Assembly: GCF_900102625.1 (NCBI RefSeq)
Contig: NZ_FMZC01000016.1
Coordinates: forward strand, 1 to 64,000
Direction: 5' to 3'
From: Paracidovorax valerianellae
GTDB taxonomy: Bacteria > Pseudomonadota > Gammaproteobacteria > Burkholderiales > Burkholderiaceae_C
DNA: 64,000 nt
Both the position numbers and the translations under genes were made by a program. Below, piece by piece: positions 41,158 through 49,158 of this stretch; position 1 is the first letter of the stretch; each line of letters starts with the position of its first letter. The notes under the pieces were generated by a model. It did no database searches. It worked only from the letters and a program-made list of their open reading frames with translations, and was not told the DNA's origin.

Positions 41158-41664
41158 ATGTGCGCAGCCGAACTCATTCCTCTTCCCGAAGGCGTCCAGC
41201 GCGTGGCTTCCACGCTGCAGACGCTGGGCCATCCGCACATGCCGCGCATGCTGGACGATGCAGCGCGCACCGCGCAGCAAGCGGCCGATGCGCTGGGCAT
41301 CCTCGTCGGCCAGGTTGCCAAGAGCATCATCTTCCGGCGCAAGAGCGATGACGCCGCCGTGCTGGTGGTCACCTCGGGCGACCGGCGCGTGGATGAAAAG
41401 AAGGTCGAGGCGCACGTGGGCAAGATCGGCCGGGCCGACGCCGAGTTCGTCAAGGCGCGCACGGGTTTTTCGATCGGCGGGGTGTCCCCGGTGGGCCACG
41501 CGACGCCGCCCGTCACGCTGATCGACCGCGAGCTGTTCCGCTTCGAGGAGATCTGGGCGGCCGCCGGCCACCCGCACAGCGTTTTCGCGCTGCGCCCGCA
41601 AGACCTCGAAAAACTCACCGGCGCCCCCGTGGTCGATGTCGTGCAGGCACCGGTGGCCGCATGA
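41158..41664 (+). CDS. YbaK/EbsC-family aminoacyl-tRNA deacylase
   Basis: The 168-residue single editing domain is related to the Cys-tRNA(Pro)/prolyl-tRNA editing proteins. The conserved lysine is in VGQVAKSIIFRR, and the GFSIGGVSPVGH loop is present. It probably clears a mischarged tRNA. Its stop overlaps the DUF1289 start by 4 bp. Confidence 0.88.
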   Translation: MCAAELIPLPEGVQRVASTLQTLGHPHMPRMLDDAARTAQQAADALGILVGQVAKSIIFRRKSDDAAVLVVTSGDRRVDEKKVEAHVGKIGRADAEFVKARTGFSIGGVSPVGHATPPVTLIDRELFRFEEIWAAAGHPHSVFALRPQDLEKLTGAPVVDVVQAPVAA

Positions 41665-41936
41665 GTGCTACTGAATCGATAGCTGCTCGCGCAATGCTGC
41701 TGGGCGCTGGAGGCTATTTTGACGAGAACAGCGGTGAGGGCGTGCCCTCGCCCTGCATCTCGGTGTGCCGCCTCTCGGCCGATGGCACGTTCTGCGACGG
41801 CTGCTTTCGCACCCTGGACGAAATCCGTGTGTGGGCCGGCGCCGATTCCGCCGAGCGCCGCGCCATCTGGGGCCGTTTGGCGCAGCGCGCGGGCTTCGAG
41901 TTTCCGCCACCGTCTCCGTTCGAGGACTTGCCGTGA
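41661..41936 (+). CDS. DUF1289 family small protein
   Basis: The 91-residue protein carries the DUF1289 cysteine motif PCISVCRLSADGTFCDGC then FRTLDEI at about residues 31-55, a likely metal-binding knuckle. The first 21 residues are encoded by a copy of the dispersed repeat (41667-41722), so the N-terminus is probably a recent addition. The conserved domain could start inside the frame, but the 4-bp overlap with YbaK supports the annotated ATG. Confidence 0.82.
   Translation: MSATESIAARAMLLGAGGYFDENSGEGVPSPCISVCRLSADGTFCDGCFRTLDEIRVWAGADSAERRAIWGRLAQRAGFEFPPPSPFEDLP
41667..41722 (+). repeat. Dispersed repeat copy C, overlapping the DUF1289 5' end
   Basis: TGCTACTGAATCGATAGCTG then GCGCAATGCTGCTGGGCGCT and GGAGGCTATTTTGA has the same hairpin, GCGC block and GGAGGC-ATTTTGA tail as copies A and B, but it is read as codons 3-21 of the gene. 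Confidence 0.65.
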
Positions 41937-42592
41937 AGCACATCACCTTCTATCTGGACTTCGTCTCTCCGTATGCCTGGCTGGCGTTCGAGCAACTGCC
42001 GCAGGCCCTGGAAGGATTGAGCTACAGCGTCGAATACCGTCCCGTGCTGCTGGGCGCGCTGCTGCAGCGCAACGGCAACCCCGGCCCGGCCGGCATTCCG
42101 GCCAAGCGGCTGTGGACCTATCGGCATGCGGAGTGGCTCGGCCATTCCCTGGGCACAGGCCTCGCGATGCCGGCGCAGCACCCGTTCAACCCGCTGCCGC
42201 TGCTGCGCCAGGCGCTGGCCTGCAGCGATGACGGCGCCGTCAACCGTTTCGTGGCCAGCACCATACTGCGCCACGTATGGCTGGGCGGCCACGACGCCAA
42301 CGATCCGGCGCGGCTGCAGGCCCTGGCCGAAGCCCTGGCGCCACAGGTGCGGCCCGGCGCCGCCCAGCCCGCCGGCACCAACGCCAAGGCACTGCTGCGC
42401 GCCAACACCGATGCAGCGGCGCAGCGCGGCGTGTTCGGCGTACCGGCGTTCGAAGTGGATGGCCGTCTGTTCTGGGGACTGGACAGCCTGCCGATGCTGC
42501 GCGCCTGCCTGGCCGGCGATCCCTGGTTCGAAGGCCCCGCCTGGGGTGGTGCCGAGGCGTTGCCCTCGGGCTTGCCGCCTGCGGCGGCTTGA
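41933..42592 (+). CDS. DsbA-fold 2-hydroxychromene-2-carboxylate isomerase family protein
   Basis: The 219-residue protein has a thioredoxin-like fold with an inserted helical domain. The active-site region is FYLDFVSPYAW with S12 where DsbA has CxxC, as in kappa-class glutathione transferases and HCCA isomerase. RGVFGVPAFEVDG supplies the cis-proline loop. It starts with GTG overlapping the DUF1289 stop. It probably acts on a glutathione-linked aromatic compound. Confidence 0.88.
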   Translation: MKHITFYLDFVSPYAWLAFEQLPQALEGLSYSVEYRPVLLGALLQRNGNPGPAGIPAKRLWTYRHAEWLGHSLGTGLAMPAQHPFNPLPLLRQALACSDDGAVNRFVASTILRHVWLGGHDANDPARLQALAEALAPQVRPGAAQPAGTNAKALLRANTDAAAQRGVFGVPAFEVDGRLFWGLDSLPMLRACLAGDPWFEGPAWGGAEALPSGLPPAAA

Positions 42593-42997
42593 AATTCCGC
42601 CCACGGAGTCTTGGCGGATCGCCATGCTGCGCAAGGCGCCGGCTCCGCTCAAAGCGCATGGGTGGCCGATTTCCTTGAAGTTCCCACCATTTCAGGGTTA
42701 GTCCCCGGCAGGGTTTTCCCGTGGCGGTGCAATGCCGCACAGGCCGGCGCAAAGGCTTGGCGAGCGGCATTTCGGCTGTTTTAGGCCCCGATTTACCGCA
42801 TCGAGAAATGGCGGGTCAGGGTTGGCCCTCGGTTTGTCAGTTGCGAGTCAGTCCGGCGTGCCGGACGGTGCTGCGTGCTTGTCAGTGTTCGGTCAGATGC
42901 GCGTCCGATATTGCGGTCCAGGTTGCGACGAGTGCCCGGAAACCCCATCGCACCGTGCATTCCCGCGTCCCCCCGACAACCTATGGAGACAAGCACC
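42593..42997. other. 405-bp intergenic region before the MHS transporter
   Basis: No convincing gene is visible. The stretch contains several CGGTTTG/CAGTT-like irregular repeats and the palindrome GTCCGGCGTGCCGGAC at 42851-42866, a possible operator. GGAGAC near its end is the ribosome site of the transporter. The promoter of that gene should lie here. Confidence 0.5.
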
Positions 42998-44656
42998 ATG
43001 GCTACCAATGTTGCACCCCGGCCCATGTCGCCGGAAGAAAGAAAAGTCATCTTTGCCTCGTCGCTGGGCACTGTGTTCGAGTGGTATGACTTCTACCTCT
43101 ACGGCTCGCTCGCGGCCATCATCGCCAAGCAGTTCTTCAGCGGCCTGGATGCGGGCTCGGCCTTCATCTTCGCGCTGCTGGCGTTCGCTGCGGGCTTCAT
43201 TGTGCGGCCCTTCGGCGCGCTGGTGTTCGGCCGCCTGGGCGACATGATCGGGCGCAAGTACACCTTCCTCGTCACCATCCTGATCATGGGCCTGTCCACG
43301 TTCATCGTGGGCATCCTGCCGACCTACGCCAGCATCGGCGTGGCAGCGCCGGTCATCCTGATCGCGCTGCGCATGCTGCAGGGCCTGGCGCTCGGTGGCG
43401 AATACGGTGGTGCCGCGACCTATGTGGCCGAGCATGCGCCGCACGGCAAGCGCGGCGCCTACACGTCCTGGATCCAGACCACCGCCACGCTGGGCCTGTT
43501 CCTGTCGCTGCTGGTGATTCTGGGCACGCGCACGATCATGGGCGAACAGGCCTTCGGAGACTGGGGCTGGCGCATTCCGTTCCTGGTGTCCATCCTGCTG
43601 CTGGGCATCTCGGTGTGGATCCGCTTGTCGCTGTCCGAATCCCCCGCCTTCCAGAAGATGAAGGCCGAGGGCAAGACCTCCAAGGCGCCGCTGTCCGAAT
43701 CGTTCGGCCAATGGAAAAATCTGAAGATCGTGATCCTGGCGCTGATCGGCCTGACCGCCGGCCAGGCCGTGGTCTGGTACACGGGCCAGTTCTACGCGCT
43801 GTTCTTCCTCACGCAGCAGCTCAAGGTGGATGCCGTCACGGCCAACCTGATGATCGCCGCCGCGCTGTTGATCGGCACGCCGTTCTTCGTCGTGTTCGGC
43901 ACGCTCTCCGACAAGATCGGCCGCAAGCCCATCATCATGGTCGGCTGTGTGCTGGCCGTCCTGACGTACTTCCCCGTGTTCAAGGCCCTGACCGAAGCGG
44001 CCAACCCCGACCTCGCCGCTGCCCAGGCCAAGAACAAGGTGGTGATCGTGGCCGACCCGGCCGAGTGCTCGTTCCAGTTCAACCCGACCGGCACGTCCAA
44101 GTTCACCAGTTCGTGCGACATCGCCAAGCAGGTGCTGGCCGCCGGCTCGGTGAGCTATGACAACGAAGTGGCCCCCGCCGGCACGCCTGCGGTGATCAAG
44201 ATCGGCTCGACGACCATCCCGAGCTACAGCGCCAAGGGCTTGCCGGCCGATCAGGTCAAGGCCAAGGACGCCGAGTTCAAGAAAGCGGTGGCCGACACGC
44301 TGAAGGCCGACGGCTATCCGACCAAGGCCGATCCCGCCAAGATGAACAAGCTGATGATGGTCGTCATCCTGACGTACCTCGTGCTGCTCGTGACCATGGT
44401 GTACGGCCCGATCGCCGCCATGCTGGTGGAGATGTTCCCCACTCGCATCCGCTACACGTCCATGAGCCTGCCGTATCACATCGGCAACGGCTGGTTCGGC
44501 GGCCTGCTGCCCACCACCTCGTTCGCGATCGTGGCCCAGACCGGCAACATGTACAACGGCCTCTGGTATCCCATCATCATCGCGGGCGCCACGGCCATCA
44601 TCGGCACGCTGTTCATCCGCGAAACCAAGGACGTGGATATTTACGCGAACGATTGA
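42998..44656 (+). CDS. MFS transporter, metabolite:H+ symporter (MHS) family, with extra periplasmic loop
   Basis: The 552-residue protein has twelve helices. The family signature is EWYDFYLYG, with GRLGDMIGRKYTF (loop 2-3) and LQGLALGGEYGGA, then SDKIGRKP in loop 8-9. It imports an organic acid or compatible solute with protons. Between helices 9 and 10 there is an insertion of about 120 residues (about 335-455) with two cysteines (ECSFQ, SSCDI) that probably folds outside the membrane. GGAGA 8 bp upstream favours the ATG at 42998 over one at 42983. Confidence 0.88.
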   Translation: MATNVAPRPMSPEERKVIFASSLGTVFEWYDFYLYGSLAAIIAKQFFSGLDAGSAFIFALLAFAAGFIVRPFGALVFGRLGDMIGRKYTFLVTILIMGLSTFIVGILPTYASIGVAAPVILIALRMLQGLALGGEYGGAATYVAEHAPHGKRGAYTSWIQTTATLGLFLSLLVILGTRTIMGEQAFGDWGWRIPFLVSILLLGISVWIRLSLSESPAFQKMKAEGKTSKAPLSESFGQWKNLKIVILALIGLTAGQAVVWYTGQFYALFFLTQQLKVDAVTANLMIAAALLIGTPFFVVFGTLSDKIGRKPIIMVGCVLAVLTYFPVFKALTEAANPDLAAAQAKNKVVIVADPAECSFQFNPTGTSKFTSSCDIAKQVLAAGSVSYDNEVAPAGTPAVIKIGSTTIPSYSAKGLPADQVKAKDAEFKKAVADTLKADGYPTKADPAKMNKLMMVVILTYLVLLVTMVYGPIAAMLVEMFPTRIRYTSMSLPYHIGNGWFGGLLPTTSFAIVAQTGNMYNGLWYPIIIAGATAIIGTLFIRETKDVDIYAND

Positions 44657-44676
44657 ACTTGTTCCTCTGCGCTTTG

Positions 44677-44703
44677 GCGGACCACTGCAATTCAGTGGTC
44701 CGC
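44677..44703 (+). terminator. Strong hairpin after the MHS transporter
   Basis: GCGGACCACTG and CAGTGGTCCGC form a perfect 11-bp stem with a CAATT loop, 20 bp after the stop. No T-run follows, so it may be an RNA-stabilising or weak terminator stem. Confidence 0.5.
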
Positions 44704-44907
44704 AGCGCGGAAAGAGGGCCATGTGTTGGCAAAAAACGCCAAAGTGTGGTGGTAATGCATCAAGGCTGTTATCAAAGTGACTTTGCATGCTGGTATTTGG
44801 GCAGCAACACCTAAAATTTCGTAAGTAGTTGCACCAACGCCCGGCGGCCACCCGCTCTGCAGTGCCTACCAAACCATCTGATGAATAAAAGCATTCAAGG
44901 AAATCAC

Positions 44908-45870
44908 ATGCAAAAGACGAATCGTTTGGCACTGGCTGTGCTGGCTCTCCTGGGTAGCACCGCTGCCTTCGCTCAAAGCAGCGTCACGCTGTATGGCCGT
45001 GTGAACACCACGGTGGAACGCCAAGAAGTGGGCGACACCAAGACCACCGGTCTGTTCAACAACGCTTCGCGTTTTGGTTTCAAGGGCACGGAAGACCTCG
45101 GCGGCGGCCTGAAGGCTGGCTTCCAACTGGAAAGCGGCTTCGCTTCCGACACCGGTTCTTCCGACGCACGTGGCTTCTTCGCCCGTCAGAGCGAAGTGAA
45201 CCTGTCGGGTGGTTTCGGCGCCCTGCGTCTGGGCCGCTTCACGGCTGAGTCCTACTACGCTACGGCCGACTACGTCAGCCTGCACAACCACGACACCGGT
45301 TCGTCGTCCGACGCGTTCTACGCCTACGTGATGCCCGATGCCAACAAGATTTCCTACCGCACCCCTGACTTCGGCGGCCTGACCGTCGAAGGCGCCGTGG
45401 CTCTGCACGAGCAAGCCGTCGGCGTGAAGAACGCCTATGACCTGGCTGCCAACTACAACCTGGGCGCTCTGGCCCTGGGCGCTGGCTACAGCAAGCAAGG
45501 CGACGTGAACCAGTTCGCACTGCGCGGCCTGTACACGATGGGTTCGTTCATGTTCGGTGGCTACTACCAACGTGACGAAGACGCATACGTCCTGAACGGC
45601 GGCAAGCGCAACACCTTCCGTCTGTCGGGTGCCTACCTGATGGGCGCTTCGGAATTCCACGTGAACGTGGGCCGTGCCGGCAAGTACAAGAACGTGTCTG
45701 ACAGCGCTGCTACGCAATACACGCTGGGCTACAACTACAACCTGAGCAAGCGCACCAAGGTGTACGGCTACTACACGAAGGTCAACAACAGCCGCAACGC
45801 TGCTTACATGACCGGTATCGCCGGCGCTGACTTCAGCTCCGTGGCAGTGGGTGTTCGCCACGCTTTCTAA
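44908..45870 (+). CDS. Gram-negative porin (general diffusion type)
   Basis: The 320-residue outer-membrane beta-barrel porin has a signal peptide cleaved after AFA (about residue 22). The mature protein starts QSSVTLYGRV, the strong start of beta-proteobacterial porins, and ends in the outer-membrane terminal F of VGVRHAF. Codon choice is biased towards GGT/GCT/CGT compared with neighbours, as expected for a very abundant protein. The ATG at 44908 has AAGGAAA 8 bp upstream; an in-frame ATG at 44881 has none. Confidence 0.93.
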   Translation: MQKTNRLALAVLALLGSTAAFAQSSVTLYGRVNTTVERQEVGDTKTTGLFNNASRFGFKGTEDLGGGLKAGFQLESGFASDTGSSDARGFFARQSEVNLSGGFGALRLGRFTAESYYATADYVSLHNHDTGSSSDAFYAYVMPDANKISYRTPDFGGLTVEGAVALHEQAVGVKNAYDLAANYNLGALALGAGYSKQGDVNQFALRGLYTMGSFMFGGYYQRDEDAYVLNGGKRNTFRLSGAYLMGASEFHVNVGRAGKYKNVSDSAATQYTLGYNYNLSKRTKVYGYYTKVNNSRNAAYMTGIAGADFSSVAVGVRHAF

Positions 45871-45931
45871 TTGCTGATGGACGTCGCTTCGCAGGTGGCT
45901 TCGGCCGCCAGCCAGGCGCTCCACGCAAACA

Positions 45932-45968
45932 GAGCCTCACATCCCGAAAGGGGTGTGGGGCTTTTTTT
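45932..45968 (+). terminator. Rho-independent terminator of the porin gene
   Basis: The stem AGCCTCACATCCC pairs with GGGTGTGGGGCT around GAAAG and is followed by seven T, 62 bp after the stop codon. Confidence 0.88.
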
Positions 45969-46010
45969 CAACCGTTTCGGCCGTTCTGTTCATTCAAAAA
46001 GGAGATAGGT

Positions 46011-46211
46011 ATGTGGAAAATCGTCGTGGGCTTCGTTCTGTTTGCTGCGCTGTCGCTCTTCGTCATCATGAAAGCCGGAGACAAAGTGGACATGAGCGGT
46101 GAAAAACATGGGGCCGATGCGGTTCACGTGCCTGAAACCGCTGCGCCTGCGGCCAGCACTCCGGCGTCGGTGCCCGCAATGCCCGCATCCGCCGCCAGCA
46201 GCGCGTCTTGA
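46011..46211 (+). CDS. Small single-pass membrane protein
   Basis: The 66-residue protein has one N-terminal hydrophobic helix (residues 3-21, KIVVGFVLFAALSLFVIM). A charged stretch follows, then an Ala/Pro/Ser-rich tail. AAGGAGATAGGT just before the ATG is a near-ideal ribosome site, which supports a real gene. The product is unrecognised; topology suggests a periplasmic tail anchored in the inner membrane. Confidence 0.7.
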   Translation: MWKIVVGFVLFAALSLFVIMKAGDKVDMSGEKHGADAVHVPETAAPAASTPASVPAMPASAASSAS

Positions 46212-46270
46212 AGCGGTAGGACCAGATGCCGGGCTGATTCGCCCGGGCATTCGGCTCCGCCAAAAAGCCG

Positions 46271-46304
46271 AAGGCCGGCCAGTTCTCAGGAACTGGCCGG
46301 CCTT
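46271..46304. terminator. Bidirectional terminator
   Basis: AAGGCCGGCCAGTTC and GAACTGGCCGGCCTT form a perfect 15-bp stem with a TCAG loop, followed by TTGTCTTTTG on the plus strand and by GGCTTTTTGG on the minus strand. It would stop both the small gene and the converging binding-protein gene. Confidence 0.88.
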
Positions 46305-46410
46305 TGTCTTTTGTGTTTTGTGGATTGGGCGCGTGGCGCTTCAGCGGCTAGGACGGCCGACCAGGCCTGTCGCTGCCACTGCCACCTTGTCCTTCACCCT
46401 CGCCGGTGTC

Positions 46411-47520
46411 TCAGCGCCTGAATTTCCCGTCCGCTCCAATGATCGATAGCTCGGCAAAGTCCAGCCCCGTGTGGTCATCGGGGCCGAAGCTCAATTCCAG
46501 TCCGCCCAGATCGAACTTCTGCAGCCCCTCCAGGGCGGTGCGGATGCGTTCTCGCGTGGGCTTGGGGCCAGCGCGGCGCAGGCCCTCCACCAGCACCTTG
46601 GCGGCGGCGAAGCCCTCCAGCATGGCGGGGCTGACTTCCTTGCCCTGCGCCTTGGCCAGGTCGTGGGCCTCGCTCACCAGCGCCAGGTTCACGGCCCGCT
46701 CGTTGGGGAACACCTGCGTGACGATCACCCCACGCGCATTCTCGCCCAGGCTTTTGGCAAAACCTGCCGAGGCGTTGTTCGACAGCGTGGCCAGTTGTGC
46801 GGCGGAGCCGGCCGCGCGGAGCGCCTTGTAGCCCTCCGCCACGGCAGTGCTGGAGGCGATCATCAGCACGGCCTGGGCCTGCGACTGAACGATTTTGGGC
46901 ACGAGGGCCGAGAAGTCTGGTTTGGTGCGGTCGACCTTTTCCTGCAGCACCGCCTTGAGCTTGGCGTTGTCCAGCCCTGTCTGGGCACCGGCCAGTCCGT
47001 CCGCGCCGAAGGTGTCGTCCGCGTGGACCACGGCGATCTTGGTGATGCCGATGGACACCAGGTGCGCGATGGCTTTCTCCGCTTCGCGCTGGTAGGGCGC
47101 TCGCACGTTGAACACGTTCTTGCGCACCGGCCTGTGCAGTGCCATGGCGCCGGTGGACGGACCGACGAGGGCGACGCCGTGCTGGTCCAGGACGGGAATG
47201 ACGGCCTCGGTCGGCGGCGTGCCGCGCGTGAGGAAAAGGGCGGAAACGTGCTGCTCTTCGATCAGCTTGCGGGCGTTGGCCGCGGCCAGCGTGGGGTCGA
47301 GCTTGTCGTCCAGCGAAATGAGTTGCACCTTCTGGCCGTGGATGCCGCCGCGCGCGTTGACCGCGTCCAGATACAGCTTGGCACCGTCGGTGGTTTCCTG
47401 CACCCCCGCCGCGACCGTTCCTGTGAAGCCTGCCGTCTGTCCGATGAGGATCTGCGCAGGCGCGGCCGACAGCCATGCGGCCAGCACGAGGCCGGTGCTG
47501 AGTTTTTGAAGGGAATTCAT
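46411..47520 (-). CDS. ABC-type branched-chain amino acid-like substrate-binding protein, paralog 1
   Basis: The 369-residue periplasmic binding protein of the ANF-receptor (LivJ/K-type) fold has a signal peptide ending APAQ (residue 23). The body starts ILIGQTAGFTG. It is close in length and sequence to its neighbour at 47817-48926, with shared blocks such as TLSNNASAGFAKSLG and VSPAMLEGFAAAKVLVEGLR. No permease or ATPase gene is beside it, so it is an orphan binding protein. Confidence 0.9.
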   Translation of the reverse strand: MNSLQKLSTGLVLAAWLSAAPAQILIGQTAGFTGTVAAGVQETTDGAKLYLDAVNARGGIHGQKVQLISLDDKLDPTLAAANARKLIEEQHVSALFLTRGTPPTEAVIPVLDQHGVALVGPSTGAMALHRPVRKNVFNVRAPYQREAEKAIAHLVSIGITKIAVVHADDTFGADGLAGAQTGLDNAKLKAVLQEKVDRTKPDFSALVPKIVQSQAQAVLMIASSTAVAEGYKALRAAGSAAQLATLSNNASAGFAKSLGENARGVIVTQVFPNERAVNLALVSEAHDLAKAQGKEVSPAMLEGFAAAKVLVEGLRRAGPKPTRERIRTALEGLQKFDLGGLELSFGPDDHTGLDFAELSIIGADGKFRR

Positions 47521-47816
47521 GGAGGTTGATTCAGGGGGTGGAGATTCCGCCGCGCCGGCTTTGCAGGGCTGCAAAGATACTCTCAGGCAAGCAGCGGTTA
47601 ACCCAAAGGCACGGGGATTGTGCCGCTCCCGGGTGACTTCCACCATATCCCGCTGCGGCGCTGGGCCATTGCCGCGCCAAGCACTGAAGGCGATTCACGG
47701 GCGAAGCATCAGCGCCGTGTACTCGACACGGAATGGCCTGGCCGCCTGTCGTGCGGCCCGTCCGCCGCCTCCTTCGTCAGCCGCGTCCTGTCAGCCGCGG
47801 TCCTGGTCAGCCCTGC

Positions 47817-48926
47817 TCAGCGGCGGAACTTGCCATCCGTGCCGATGATGGACAGGTCGGCAAAGTCCAGCCCCGTGTGGTCTTCGGGGCTGAAGTTGAC
47901 CTCCAGGCCGCCCAGGTCGAACTTCTGCAGGGTTTCCAGCGCGGCCTGGATGCGCTCGCGGGTGGGTTTGGGGCCGGCGCGGCGCAGGCCTTCCACCAGC
48001 ACTTTCGCGGCGGCGTAGCCTTCCAGCATGGCGGGGCTGATTTCCTTGCCCTGGGCCTTGGCCAGTTCCTGCGCTTCGCGCACCAGGGGGAAGTTCATGG
48101 CGCGCTCGTTGGGAAACACCTGGGTGACGATCACGCCGCGTGCATTGGCGCCCAGGCTCTTGGCGAAGCCCGCCGAGGCGTTGTTGGACAGCGTGACCAT
48201 CTGCGCGCCCGAGCCGGCCGCGCGGAACGCGGCATAGCCTTCCGCCACGGCGGTGCCGGAGGCGATCATCAGCACGGCCTGGGCCTGCGACTGCACGATC
48301 TTGGGCGCGATAGGGCCGAAGTCCGGCTTGGAGCGGTCGAACTTTTCCTGCAGCACGGCCTTGAGCTTGGCGGCTTCCAGGCCTTTTTGCGCGCCCATCA
48401 TGCCGTCGGCCCCGAAGCTGTCGTCCGCCTGCACCACGGCGATCTTGGTGATGCCCATGGAGACCAAGTGGGAGATGGCCTTTTCGGCTTCGCGCTGGTA
48501 GGTGGCGCGCACGTTGAAGACGTTCTTGCGCACGGGTTTGTGCAGCACCATGGCGCCGGTGGAGGGGCCGACCAGGGCCACGCCGTATTTGTCCAGCAGC
48601 GGAATGATGGCTTCGGTATGGGGGGTGCCGCGGGTAAGGAACAGGGCAGAGACGTTCTGCTCTTCGATCAGCTTGCGGGCGTTGGCGGCGGCCAGTTGCG
48701 GGTCGAACTTGTCGTCCAGCGAGATGAGTTCCACCTTCTGGCCCAGCACGCCGCCACGCGCATTGACGGAGTCGATGTAGAGCTTGGCGCCGTCGGTCGT
48801 TTCCTGCACCCCGGACGCCACGGCCCCCGTGAACCCCGCCGTCTGGCCGATGAGAATCTGTGCCTGGGCGGCGGACAGCAAGCCTGCCAGCAGCAGCGCC
48901 ACGCCGGTTTTGCGCATGAGGTTCAT
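47817..48926 (-). CDS. ABC-type branched-chain amino acid-like substrate-binding protein, paralog 2
   Basis: This 369-residue ANF-receptor protein has a signal peptide ending AQAQ (about residue 23). The mature start ILIGQTAGFTG is identical to that of paralog 1, and most of the chain is closely similar, so the two arose by tandem duplication. AGGAGAC precedes the ATG. The 296-bp gap to paralog 1 has a repeated CAGCCGCG/CAGCCCTG pattern but no gene. The ligand is unknown; such orphan binding proteins in this order are numerous and bind diverse aromatic or amino compounds. Confidence 0.9.
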   Translation of the reverse strand: MNLMRKTGVALLLAGLLSAAQAQILIGQTAGFTGAVASGVQETTDGAKLYIDSVNARGGVLGQKVELISLDDKFDPQLAAANARKLIEEQNVSALFLTRGTPHTEAIIPLLDKYGVALVGPSTGAMVLHKPVRKNVFNVRATYQREAEKAISHLVSMGITKIAVVQADDSFGADGMMGAQKGLEAAKLKAVLQEKFDRSKPDFGPIAPKIVQSQAQAVLMIASGTAVAEGYAAFRAAGSGAQMVTLSNNASAGFAKSLGANARGVIVTQVFPNERAMNFPLVREAQELAKAQGKEISPAMLEGYAAAKVLVEGLRRAGPKPTRERIQAALETLQKFDLGGLEVNFSPEDHTGLDFADLSIIGTDGKFRR

Positions 48927-49158
48927 GGTGTCTCCTGTCGAATCCGTAAAAGACTGCGGAGAAAAGCCCTCCGCCTGACCGGCACCATGCCGCACTTGGC
49001 AATTGGTGACAACCGGTAACACCCTGAGTGCCAGGCCTATTCCATCAGGCGGGGGCGGTTGCCAATGGCCGAGTCGCCCCGATATGGGAAAACGCCCTAC
49101 CTCCTGCACGCGGCCGCAGTCCATAGAATGCTCCGCCTCCCCACCCGAAAGACCCCCG

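Noticed and set aside
42851-42866. Palindrome GTCCGGCGTGCCGGAC as a terminator
   Set aside because: It lies 259 bp after the preceding stop with no T-run, so it is more likely an operator or chance.
47521-47816. Possible gene between the two binding-protein paralogs
   Set aside because: No frame has a ribosome site or domain; the CAGCCGCG/CAGCCCTG pattern is short and I see only spacer and promoter.
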